A stretch of 7,742 bases of DNA from Anaerolineae bacterium (GTDB taxonomy: Bacteria > Chloroflexota > Anaerolineae > Anaerolineales > Villigracilaceae): the NCBI GenBank assembly GCA_003141915.1, contig PLNY01000174.1, forward strand, positions 10,300-18,041. Reading direction: 5' to 3'. How positions within the stretch are numbered: the first letter of the stretch is position 1; every line of letters begins with the position of its first letter. The notes beneath the pieces were generated by a model. The model was not told the origin of the DNA. It saw only the letters and a list, made by a program, of their open reading frames with translations, and did not search any database. Shown piece by piece: positions 1-5,156 of this stretch. Made by a program: the position numbers and the translations under genes.

Positions 1-30
1 GTCAAAGAAAAGCGAGCATTAGTTGATGAT

Positions 31-104
31 CCACAGATTTCGCAGATTCCACAGATTAAAAAAATCATTGAAGAAAAATCTGTGAGAGTCTGTGTAATCT
101 GTGG
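31..104. repeat. Long imperfect inverted repeat made of CAGATT/AATCTG words
   Basis: The left arm (31-57) holds three CAGATT words and the right arm (77-104) the matching AATCTG/AGTCTG words. By hand, 31-39 pairs fully with 96-104. Positions 41-49 pair with 86-94, including two G-T wobbles. Positions 50-57 pair with 77-84 once A85 is bulged out. The result is about 26 base pairs around a 19-nt A-rich loop (58-76). There is no T-run after the right arm, so it is not a classical intrinsic terminator. It ends 18 bp before the CbiQ-like gene and could be a REP/MITE-like intergenic element or an mRNA-end structure for a gene to the left. Frame 1 stays open through it to about position 108, but this looks accidental. 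The first 30 bases may hold the end of an upstream gene, which I cannot identify. Confidence 0.7.
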
Positions 105-122
105 ATGAAAATTTTGTAGTTT

Positions 123-971
123 ATGCAAACGATTCAATCTACTTCAGATTCACATTCACGCCGCAGAAACATTCTGGAGCAAACCCTGCATGGGATTACC
201 GAAGCCATCGAGCATGCAGTGTTTGCCGAACAGATCAGCGCCAATGCTGGATTTTTTCAATCCTTGGATGCGCGCGTAAAAGTCATCTCGATGCTGGCAT
301 TATTGATTGGGGTCAGTCTTTCGCGCAGCCTGCTCGTGATTGCAGCGGTTTATCTTTTGCTCTTAATTCTGGCTTGGAGCTCGGCCATCCCTGTTGATTT
401 TTTTATTAAGCGCGTCTGGCTGGTGCTTCCATTCTTTACTGGCTTGGTCGTCATTCCCGCTTTGTTCATTACTCCGGGTCCTGTGCTCGTCCATCTGCCT
501 CTTGGATTGGTCATCACGGCGACCGGCGTAAACACAGTTCTATTTTTGTTGTTACGAGTCAGCACGTCAGTATCATTGACGCTTCTACTGATCTTAACTA
601 CGCCTTGGAATGCGGTGCTGAGCGCCCTGAGTGTCTTGCGCCTGCCGGATGTTTTTATTTTGGTCCTCGGAATGACGTATCGTTATATTTATCTGTTACT
701 TCACCTTGCGAATGACATGTTCCTCTCGCGCAAGAGCCGGGTGGTTGGGTATTTGAGCACCTCGGATAATCAACATGTGCTGGCTGCCGTCAGTGCGACG
801 TTATTGGGCAAATCACTGGACATGAGCAGTGAGGTCTATCTTGCGATGGTCTCGCGCGGCTTCCGCGGTTCAATCATTACCCTGAAGCCGTTTAAAATGC
901 GAGCCAAAGATTGGTGGTGGCTCTCGGCGTTCCTGGCAATCGCCGTCGTCGTCATCATTATGGGAAGATAA
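123..971 (+). CDS. cbiQ: CbiQ/EcfT-family ECF transporter transmembrane (T) component
   Basis: This is a membrane protein of 282 residues, slightly longer than typical CbiQ proteins. It would couple an ATPase to a substrate-binding S component in an energy-coupling-factor uptake system for Co/Ni ions or a vitamin. Visible features are a hydrophilic N-terminus of about 47 residues, the family motif LDARVK (48-53) just before the first membrane segment, several hydrophobic stretches between about 54 and 200, and a cytoplasmic coupling region with SRKSR near 203-207. The second conserved box is MVSRGFRG (242-249), followed by a last hydrophobic helix (about 265-280). The ATG at 123 has no clear Shine-Dalgarno, so the exact start is uncertain; the N-terminal stretch up to LDARVK resembles related proteins. 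The ATPase gene follows after 12 bp. Family membership is well supported. The substrate is not, because no S component (CbiM or other) is in the window. Confidence 0.88.
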   Translation: MQTIQSTSDSHSRRRNILEQTLHGITEAIEHAVFAEQISANAGFFQSLDARVKVISMLALLIGVSLSRSLLVIAAVYLLLLILAWSSAIPVDFFIKRVWLVLPFFTGLVVIPALFITPGPVLVHLPLGLVITATGVNTVLFLLLRVSTSVSLTLLLILTTPWNAVLSALSVLRLPDVFILVLGMTYRYIYLLLHLANDMFLSRKSRVVGYLSTSDNQHVLAAVSATLLGKSLDMSSEVYLAMVSRGFRGSIITLKPFKMRAKDWWWLSAFLAIAVVVIIMGR

Positions 972-986
972 AGGAAAATTAAATTG
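971..986 (+). promoter_or_regulatory. Ribosome binding site that fixes a TTG start
   Basis: AAGGA (971-975) overlaps the last base of the preceding stop codon and stands 8 nt before TTG at 984-986. The nearby ATG at 988 is in another frame. TTG is therefore the best start for the ATPase, and it places the usual short N-terminal stretch ahead of the first beta strand. Confidence 0.75.
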
Positions 987-1751
987 GATGCCACAATCGT
1001 TTTTGAAGTTTGCAATGTGTCTTTCGCGTACGAAGGAAACCAAACTGCACTGGAGCACGTCAGCCTTGAAGTCCAAGCCGGTGAATCACTTGTTATTCTC
1101 GGTGCGAATGGAAGCGGCAAAAGCAGTTTGTTGAAGTTGCTGGATGGTCTCTATTTTCCTTCAAGCGGAACCATTTCTGTATTCGGTAAGTCGCTTACCG
1201 AAGAAGCCTTGCTCAACGATGAATTCAACTTTGCATTTCGCCGCCGTGTCGGATTGGTCTTTCAGGATTCAGATGTTCAACTGTTCTCTCCCTCGGTGCT
1301 GGATGAAGTTGCCTTTGCGCCTCTTCAGCTTGGACTGGCGCGGGAGGAGGTCAACCGGCGAATCGACTCGGCGCTCGAAGCGCTTCGAATCGAAAAACTT
1401 CGAGACCGCGCACCGCATCGTCTTTCAGGCGGAGAGAAGCGTCGCGTCGCGTTGGCTTCCATATTAACTCTTCAACCGGATGTCTGGCTGATGGACGAAC
1501 CAACAGCGGGTCTTGACCCGCGCAGTCAATCCTGGCTGGTTGAATTCATTTTGAATCAACAGAAACAGGGGAAAACCATTGTCACTGCCACGCATGATCT
1601 GACCATTGCAGAAGAGATTGCCAGCACCATTTGCGTCTTTTCTGAGGAGCATAAAATTGTTGCATCTGGAAAGCCGTCTGACATTCTGAACGATCATGAA
1701 TTGTTGCATCGTTCTAATCTTTCGCATTATCATGCTCGTGTGATTGAATAA
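984..1751 (+). CDS. cbiO: CbiO/EcfA-type ATP-binding protein of an ECF transporter
   Basis: This 255-residue cytoplasmic ABC ATPase powers uptake through the T component encoded just upstream. All nucleotide-binding motifs are present and in order: Walker A GANGSGKSS (40-48), Q-loop FQDSDVQLF (93-101), ABC signature LSGGE (147-151), Walker B VWLMDEP (167-173), D-loop GLDP (176-179) and switch histidine H204. The Q-loop form with DSDVQLF, followed by SVLDEVAF, is typical of ECF ATPases (CbiO/EcfA) rather than general importers. The length is slightly below the usual 270-280 but looks complete. Translation starts at TTG with a good Shine-Dalgarno, and a strong palindromic terminator follows 1 bp after the stop. 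One ATPase gene with one T gene fits the Co/Ni-type (group I) arrangement better than the EcfA1/EcfA2 pair of group II systems, but the substrate remains an inference. Confidence 0.93.
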   Translation: MDATIVFEVCNVSFAYEGNQTALEHVSLEVQAGESLVILGANGSGKSSLLKLLDGLYFPSSGTISVFGKSLTEEALLNDEFNFAFRRRVGLVFQDSDVQLFSPSVLDEVAFAPLQLGLAREEVNRRIDSALEALRIEKLRDRAPHRLSGGEKRRVALASILTLQPDVWLMDEPTAGLDPRSQSWLVEFILNQQKQGKTIVTATHDLTIAEEIASTICVFSEEHKIVASGKPSDILNDHELLHRSNLSHYHARVIE

Positions 1752-1752
1752 T

Positions 1753-1786
1753 AAAAAAGCGCATCCGCTAGCGGATGCGCTTTTTT
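1753..1786. terminator. Bidirectional intrinsic terminator between convergent genes
   Basis: A perfect 22-bp palindrome (1759-1780, GCGCATCCGC/GCGGATGCGC around TA) is flanked by six A (1753-1758) and six T (1781-1786). The hairpin therefore has a U-run in either direction. It starts 1 bp after the ATPase stop and ends 3 bp before the metK stop, so it can serve both transcripts. Confidence 0.95.
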
Positions 1787-1789
1787 ATT

Positions 1790-2995
1790 TTATAGTCCTG
1801 CGGCTTTTCTCAATGCGTCAGCCTTGTCCGTCTTTTCCCAGGGGAATTCTATATCGTCGCGGCCAAAGTGACCATAAGCTGCGGTTTTCTGATAGATTGG
1901 GCGGCGCAGATTCATGTCGCGGATGATCGCACCCGGGCGCAGATCAAAGTACTCGCTGATTAGTTGCGCGATTTTTTCATCTGCAATTTTTGCAGTGCCA
2001 AACGTTTCAACATTGACCGATAGCGGGTGCGCCACACCGATTGCGTAAGCCACTTGAACTTCGACGCGATCCGCCAGCCCTGCGGCGACAACATTCTTCG
2101 CAACATAACGCGCCGCATACGCCGCGGAGCGATCCACTTTGGTTGGGTCTTTGCCGCTGAATGCACCGCCGCCGTGTCGTCCCATGCCGCCGTACGAGTC
2201 GACGATGATCTTGCGTCCGGTCACGCCCGCATCGCCCATCGGACCGCCAATCACAAATCGTCCAGTAGGGTTGACAAAAATCTTGAGATCCTTGTCCACC
2301 ATATCCTTTGGCATGGATGGATGGATCACGTTTTCAATTACTTGCTCGGTAATCTCTGCATGGGAAATATCGGGTGCGTGTTGTGTGGAAATCAAAACGG
2401 TATCAATCCGTTTGATTTTGCCTTTTGAATATTCAACGGTGACTTGACTCTTCCCATCCGGTCGAAGCCAGGGCATGGTGCCGTTCTTGCGCATCTCAGC
2501 CAGACGGCGGGTGAGTTTGTGTGCGAGATAAATCGGCATCGGCATGAGAGTCGGAGTTTCATTACAGGCGAAGCCAAACATCATGCCTTGATCGCCTGCA
2601 CCGATCGTATCAATTTCTACATCATCTCCGCCTTTGGCTTCCAGCGATTTGCTGACGCCCATGTCAATATCCGGGCTTTGGCTGGCAATGGCGGAAAGAA
2701 CGGCACAGGTATTTCCATCGAAACCTTTCTCGCTGCTATCATAACCAATTTCCTTGACGACCCGCCGAACAAGTTCGTCAAAGTTGACATAGGCGTGCGT
2801 GGTGATTTCACCCAGCAGGATTACGACCCCCGTTTTAGTGGCCGTCTCACAGGCAACGCGCGACATCGGGTCCTGCTCGAGGCACGCATCAAGGACGGCG
2901 TCACTGACCTGGTCGCACAGTTTATCGGGATGTCCCTCGGTTACTGATTCAGATGTAAACATCAGTTTAGGCGAGACCATAAAAGTTGTGCTCAT
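1790..2995 (-). CDS. metK: S-adenosylmethionine synthetase (methionine adenosyltransferase)
   Basis: MetK makes S-adenosylmethionine, phosphate and diphosphate from ATP and methionine in the cytoplasm. The 401-residue length is normal for the bacterial enzyme. Visible family signatures are the N-terminal FTSESVTEGHPDKLCDQ (13-29, with the active-site histidine H22), GAGDQG (132-137) at the nucleotide-binding region, and the Gly-rich GGGAFSGKD (275-283) running into PTKVDRS (284-290). The core appears intact with no frameshift. The ATG at 2995 is preceded by AAAGGA (3009-3014) at a longish spacing of 13 nt. Internal Met6 and Met12 are alternative starts, but Met1 has the better ribosome site. 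The gene is monocistronic, headed by a SAM-I riboswitch and terminator, and ends on the hairpin shared with the ATPase gene. Expression should therefore fall when SAM is plentiful. Confidence 0.98.
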   Translation of the reverse strand: MSTTFMVSPKLMFTSESVTEGHPDKLCDQVSDAVLDACLEQDPMSRVACETATKTGVVILLGEITTHAYVNFDELVRRVVKEIGYDSSEKGFDGNTCAVLSAIASQSPDIDMGVSKSLEAKGGDDVEIDTIGAGDQGMMFGFACNETPTLMPMPIYLAHKLTRRLAEMRKNGTMPWLRPDGKSQVTVEYSKGKIKRIDTVLISTQHAPDISHAEITEQVIENVIHPSMPKDMVDKDLKIFVNPTGRFVIGGPMGDAGVTGRKIIVDSYGGMGRHGGGAFSGKDPTKVDRSAAYAARYVAKNVVAAGLADRVEVQVAYAIGVAHPLSVNVETFGTAKIADEKIAQLISEYFDLRPGAIIRDMNLRRPIYQKTAAYGHFGRDDIEFPWEKTDKADALRKAAGL

Positions 2996-3015
2996 TATTT
3001 TTTGTTGTTCCTTTC

Positions 3016-3053
3016 AGAAAAAGAAATTGCCCTCCGGTCTCGAAAGGGCAATT
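3016..3053 (-). terminator. Riboswitch-controlled intrinsic terminator of metK
   Basis: On the - strand, AATTGCCCT (3053-3045) pairs perfectly with AGGGCAATT (3033-3025), a 9-bp stem with an 11-nt loop. A T-rich tract (3024-3016) follows. It sits between the SAM-I aptamer and the metK ribosome binding site, the position expected for transcription attenuation. Confidence 0.92.
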
Positions 3054-3079
3054 GCGCACAGGGGCACGGCTGCCCTCTC
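3042..3079 (-). promoter_or_regulatory. Antiterminator pairing of the metK SAM riboswitch
   Basis: GAGAGGGCA (3079-3071) is complementary over 9 bases (one G-T wobble) to TGCCCTTTC (3050-3042). The first strand overlaps the 3' side of aptamer helix P1 and the second overlaps the left arm of the terminator. Forming this helix therefore excludes both. This is the textbook S-box arrangement: SAM stabilises P1, frees the terminator arm and stops transcription. A short competing hairpin, GGGCA (3075-3071) with TGCCC (3066-3062), is also possible. Confidence 0.85.
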
Positions 3080-3248
3080 ATCTTCCAGAACATGCTGCCG
3101 GAATTGGCACCGTGTAATTTAGTTGATTAGTTCTTTAGTTTGTTGGTTTTGTAGTTGCTTGCATCAACTATTCAACTAATGAACTATCTAACTAACACCG
3201 GTTGTCGAGGCATCATAGGGCCGGTCCCTCCGCCTCTCTGGATAAGAG
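3075..3248 (-). promoter_or_regulatory. SAM-I (S-box) riboswitch aptamer upstream of metK
   Basis: Read on the - strand, the aptamer begins with CTCTTATC (3248-3241) and ends with GATGAGAG (3082-3075); these are the two P1 strands. In between come the conserved AGAGAGGCGGAGGGA block, GGCCCTATGATGCCTC, then ACAACC, and after the P3 arm GGTGCCAATTCC with GGCAGC and a CC/GG P4 helix. Order and spacing match the SAM-I family, apart from P3. The element is about 174 nt rather than the usual 100-120 because P3 carries a large insertion (separate entry). It senses S-adenosylmethionine and controls the downstream terminator. Confidence 0.95.
3112..3198 (-). repeat. Expanded P3 arm of the riboswitch, an AGTT/AACT-rich inverted repeat
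   Basis: Between the two sides of P3 lies a stretch of recurring TAGTT words on the 5' side and AACTA words on the 3' side. Hand pairing gives stacked short helices: GTGT/ACAC (3198-3195 with 3115-3112), TAGTT/AACTA (3194-3190 with 3124-3120), TAGTTC/GAACTA (3186-3181 with 3133-3128), TTAGTT/AACTAA (3179-3174 with 3140-3135) and TAGTTG/CAACTA (3170-3165 with 3157-3152). These close a 7-nt loop (3164-3158). The arm is A/T-rich, unlike the conserved aptamer core, which suggests a repeat element landed in or grew out of the P3 loop. Confidence 0.75.
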
Positions 3249-3277
3249 TGCCGATAGGGGCTATTTGATTATGGCGG

Positions 3278-3306
3278 ATAATACCACACGCGAAGAGATG
3301 AGTCAA
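3278..3306 (-). promoter_or_regulatory. Sigma70-type promoter of the metK leader
   Basis: TTGACT (3306-3301, five of six to consensus) and TATTAT (3283-3278, five of six) are separated by exactly 17 nt. A TG (3286-3285) one base upstream forms an extended -10. The predicted start point is near 3271, about 23 nt before the riboswitch. The -35 box lies immediately next to the U-run of the neighbouring gene's terminator. Confidence 0.8.
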
Positions 3307-3308
3307 TT

Positions 3309-3342
3309 AAAAAAATCAACCGCCGAGTTGGTAGCGGTTGAT
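3309..3342 (-). terminator. Intrinsic terminator of the SUMF1-domain lipoprotein gene
   Basis: On the - strand ATCAACCGC (3342-3334) pairs perfectly with GCGGTTGAT (3323-3315) around a 10-nt loop, followed by a run of T (3314-3309). It lies 14 bp past the lipoprotein stop codon and insulates metK from read-through. Confidence 0.93.
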
Positions 3343-3356
3343 TCATGAATTACCCG

Positions 3357-4289
3357 TTAGTTATCTGACGCGCAACGGAAGCCGATCTTGGGAGAGAAAT
3401 CTCCGAGATAGGCTGTGCTTCCCACCTGCGCATCCGGATTGGGTCCAAGATCAGAGGCGCGTAGCGAAACGCGAATGTGCGCCGCATCGTCCTGCCACGA
3501 GCCGCCGCGTAAAACCCGGTTAAAGTAATTGGGGTGTACTCCCGGCCCGGGCGGGTTGACGTTCATGCCCTTGCTGTAATAGGTTCCATCATAATAATCA
3601 TTAACCCATTGTGTCACGTTGCCGGCCATATCCAGAACACCAAACGGGCTGGCGCCTGCTGGATAGCTCCCTACTTTCGTTGTGTCGCCGGACTGACGGT
3701 CGAAATTGGCAAGCGTGTTATCTGGCGCCTGATTACCCCATGGGTAGGTGTTAACGGTACTGCCGCGTCCTGCGTACTCCCATTCTGCCTCGGTGGGCAG
3801 ATGACGACCGGCCCACTTGCAGTAGGCGTCTGCCTGGCCCCAGGTCACTTCAATCACAGGGTAATCGTTGTAATTCGGATCATTGAAATAACTGGTGCGG
3901 GTCTCGGATGTCAGGGCCTGCGGGGGAGTACAAACGCCTTTGTTGACGCAGCCCAGATACATGGCATTCGTGACATCAAATTTGTCTATCCAGAAGGAAG
4001 GCATCGTGACCTTATGCACCGGCTTTTCTACGTCACTAGCGTTTGGATCCATTCCTCCCATCTGGAATGCGCCCGCCGGGATGTATACTTCCGTCATGCC
4101 GTCCGTGGAAGTACGCGTTGAGCCAGCGGCCTGATTTCCTGAAGGGGCTGCAGTGGCATTTAATGCAATAGGCGTACTGGTTGGAATTGCAGTTGAAACG
4201 GCGATAGGTGTGGGTTGTGTCCCACCGCCTAGTTGACAAGCAGTGCTGATCAACATAAGCACGGCTAGTATGGGGAATAATTTTTTCAT
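3357..4289 (-). CDS. SUMF1 (formylglycine-generating-enzyme-like) domain lipoprotein, catalytic cysteines absent
   Basis: This 310-residue exported protein has a short signal peptide ending in ISTAC, with Cys18 as probable lipid attachment site. A Thr/Pro/Ser/Ala-rich stalk (about 24-62) precedes a full SUMF1/FGE-sulfatase fold (about 64-308). Fold landmarks are PAGAFQMGG (71-79), the FDVTNAMY segment (104-111), GRHLPTEAEWEYA, YPWGN, FGVLDMAGNVTQWVNDYY, RGGSW (261-265) and the closing GFRCA. True formylglycine-generating enzymes carry two copper-binding cysteines just after RGGSW. Here that segment reads QDDAAHIR with none, so sulfatase activation is unlikely. A C114/C120 pair could form a disulfide. 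The role is probably surface binding or structural, and is unknown. Start: AAAGGAGG (4303-4296) sits 6 nt before the ATG. It is divergent from a response-regulator gene that might control it. Confidence 0.9.
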   Translation of the reverse strand: MKKLFPILAVLMLISTACQLGGGTQPTPIAVSTAIPTSTPIALNATAAPSGNQAAGSTRTSTDGMTEVYIPAGAFQMGGMDPNASDVEKPVHKVTMPSFWIDKFDVTNAMYLGCVNKGVCTPPQALTSETRTSYFNDPNYNDYPVIEVTWGQADAYCKWAGRHLPTEAEWEYAGRGSTVNTYPWGNQAPDNTLANFDRQSGDTTKVGSYPAGASPFGVLDMAGNVTQWVNDYYDGTYYSKGMNVNPPGPGVHPNYFNRVLRGGSWQDDAAHIRVSLRASDLGPNPDAQVGSTAYLGDFSPKIGFRCASDN

Positions 4290-4322
4290 CGTAAGCCTCC
4301 TTTGCTTCGATTGCTATTTATG

Positions 4323-4349
4323 AGTATACAGGAATAGTACTAAATTCCT
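4323..4349 (-). promoter_or_regulatory. Probable -10 box with adjacent dyad for the lipoprotein gene
   Basis: TATACT (4328-4323) would place the start point near 4316, about 27 nt before the lipoprotein ATG. No good -35 is visible at the right distance, which would fit an activator-dependent promoter. Immediately upstream is the dyad AGGAAT-N8-ATTCCT (4330-4349), inside the usual polymerase footprint and so a possible operator. Both are weak calls. Confidence 0.4.
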
Positions 4350-4392
4350 ATCCCCCAAAAGTCATATTTTGGTCAAAAAATGAGATTTTGTG

Positions 4393-4421
4393 TTACCAAT
4401 CGAATAGCTTTGGCATATAAT
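4393..4421 (+). promoter_or_regulatory. Sigma70-type promoter of the response regulator gene
   Basis: A perfect TATAAT (4416-4421) lies 17 nt after TTACCA (4393-4398, four of six to TTGACA). Transcription should start near 4428, just ahead of the AAAGGGA ribosome site (4431-4437). This rules out the in-frame ATG at 4380, which lies upstream of the promoter. Confidence 0.75.
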
Positions 4422-4445
4422 GCTATATGGAAAGGGAAGATTCTT

Positions 4446-5150
4446 ATGCTATCTTCTTCATCTTTGGACATGGGAAGCGCTTTACGCGTATTTGTGGTTT
4501 GTGATCAAGATGCGACCGCTCCGATTTGGGGATATATCATTCGAGAAAAGGGCTTGGTTGCTATTTTGGAAACATCCGTTCAAAGGGCGATGGAACGCTC
4601 CATGGAGGAGATTCCGGATTTGATCGTGATTGATGTCAACGCATCTCACGCGCAACGGATGGAATTAGCCAGGAAATTTCGTGCGCTAAGCACCAGCCCG
4701 ATTCTTCTTTTTTTACCGACGAATAATGAAGCGGACATTCTGGAAGCTTATCATAACGGGGTGGATGAATGTGTTGTAAAACCGATCAGCCCGGCAATCT
4801 TTTTGGCGAAGATCATGGCTTGGACGCGCCGGAGCTGGGCGGTTCCGATGAGTCCGGTGCGGGCAGGCAAGTTGAAACTGGATCCGGCTCGACGGTTCGC
4901 GATTGAACCGAATGGGAACGAGATCAAGCTGACAAATTTGGAATTTCGTCTCATGCATTTGTTGATGAGCCGCCCGGGTTATATTTTTAAAAACGAAGAG
5001 ATCATGCAGACCGTTTGGGGCATGGCCGGAGATCTGGCAGTATTGAAAAATGTCATTTATCGTTTGAGAAAAAAATTGGAGCCGGAGTCCAGTAAACCAT
5101 CTTATCTCATCCAAACCTGGCCGGGCGGATATAGCTTTCAAGAAACATAA
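4446..5150 (+). CDS. OmpR/PhoB-family response regulator with atypical receiver
   Basis: This 234-residue DNA-binding regulator has a receiver domain (about 13-130) and a C-terminal winged-helix effector domain (about 150-232). Receiver landmarks are acidic D20/D22, the likely phospho-acceptor D63 in LIVIDVN, and K112 in VVKP. By alignment with family members, the conserved Thr/Ser switch position is Leu90 and the aromatic switch position is Cys109, so signalling may be unusual. The effector domain shows the typical LTNLEFRLMHLLMSRPG recognition scaffold, VIYRLRKKLE, and the terminal hairpin WPGGYSF. The ATG at 4446 is chosen because AAAGGGA lies 8 nt upstream and the promoter at 4393-4421 excludes the earlier in-frame ATG at 4380. 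No histidine kinase is adjacent. The target is unknown; the divergent lipoprotein gene is the nearest candidate. Confidence 0.92.
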   Translation: MLSSSSLDMGSALRVFVVCDQDATAPIWGYIIREKGLVAILETSVQRAMERSMEEIPDLIVIDVNASHAQRMELARKFRALSTSPILLFLPTNNEADILEAYHNGVDECVVKPISPAIFLAKIMAWTRRSWAVPMSPVRAGKLKLDPARRFAIEPNGNEIKLTNLEFRLMHLLMSRPGYIFKNEEIMQTVWGMAGDLAVLKNVIYRLRKKLEPESSKPSYLIQTWPGGYSFQET

Positions 5151-5156
5151 AGTGTT

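Noticed and set aside
31..104. CRISPR-like repeats from the recurring CAGATT words
   Set aside because: The words are too short, have no regular unique spacers, and are arranged as one inverted repeat.
101..397. 98-codon open frame on + starting at 101
   Set aside because: It starts on the right arm of the hairpin and overlaps the CbiQ-like gene in another frame. That gene's membrane segments and motifs fix the real frame.
2444..2947. 167-codon open frame on + inside metK
   Set aside because: It is antisense to the strongly conserved metK coding sequence, with no ribosome site or protein-like features.
3121..3194. Insertion sequence ends from the AGTT/AACT inverted repeat
   Set aside because: There is no transposase and no target duplication. 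The segment lies precisely in the P3 arm of an otherwise intact riboswitch and is better read as an expanded arm.
3534..4121. 195-codon open frame on + inside the SUMF1 gene
   Set aside because: It lies wholly antisense to a gene with clear domain motifs, signal peptide and Shine-Dalgarno. Its translation shows no recognisable domain and looks like a composition shadow.
4380..4445. Upstream in-frame extension of the response regulator (22 extra codons)
   Set aside because: The ATG at 4380 precedes the TATAAT promoter at 4416-4421 and has no ribosome site. The ATG at 4446 has AAAGGGA at 8 nt.
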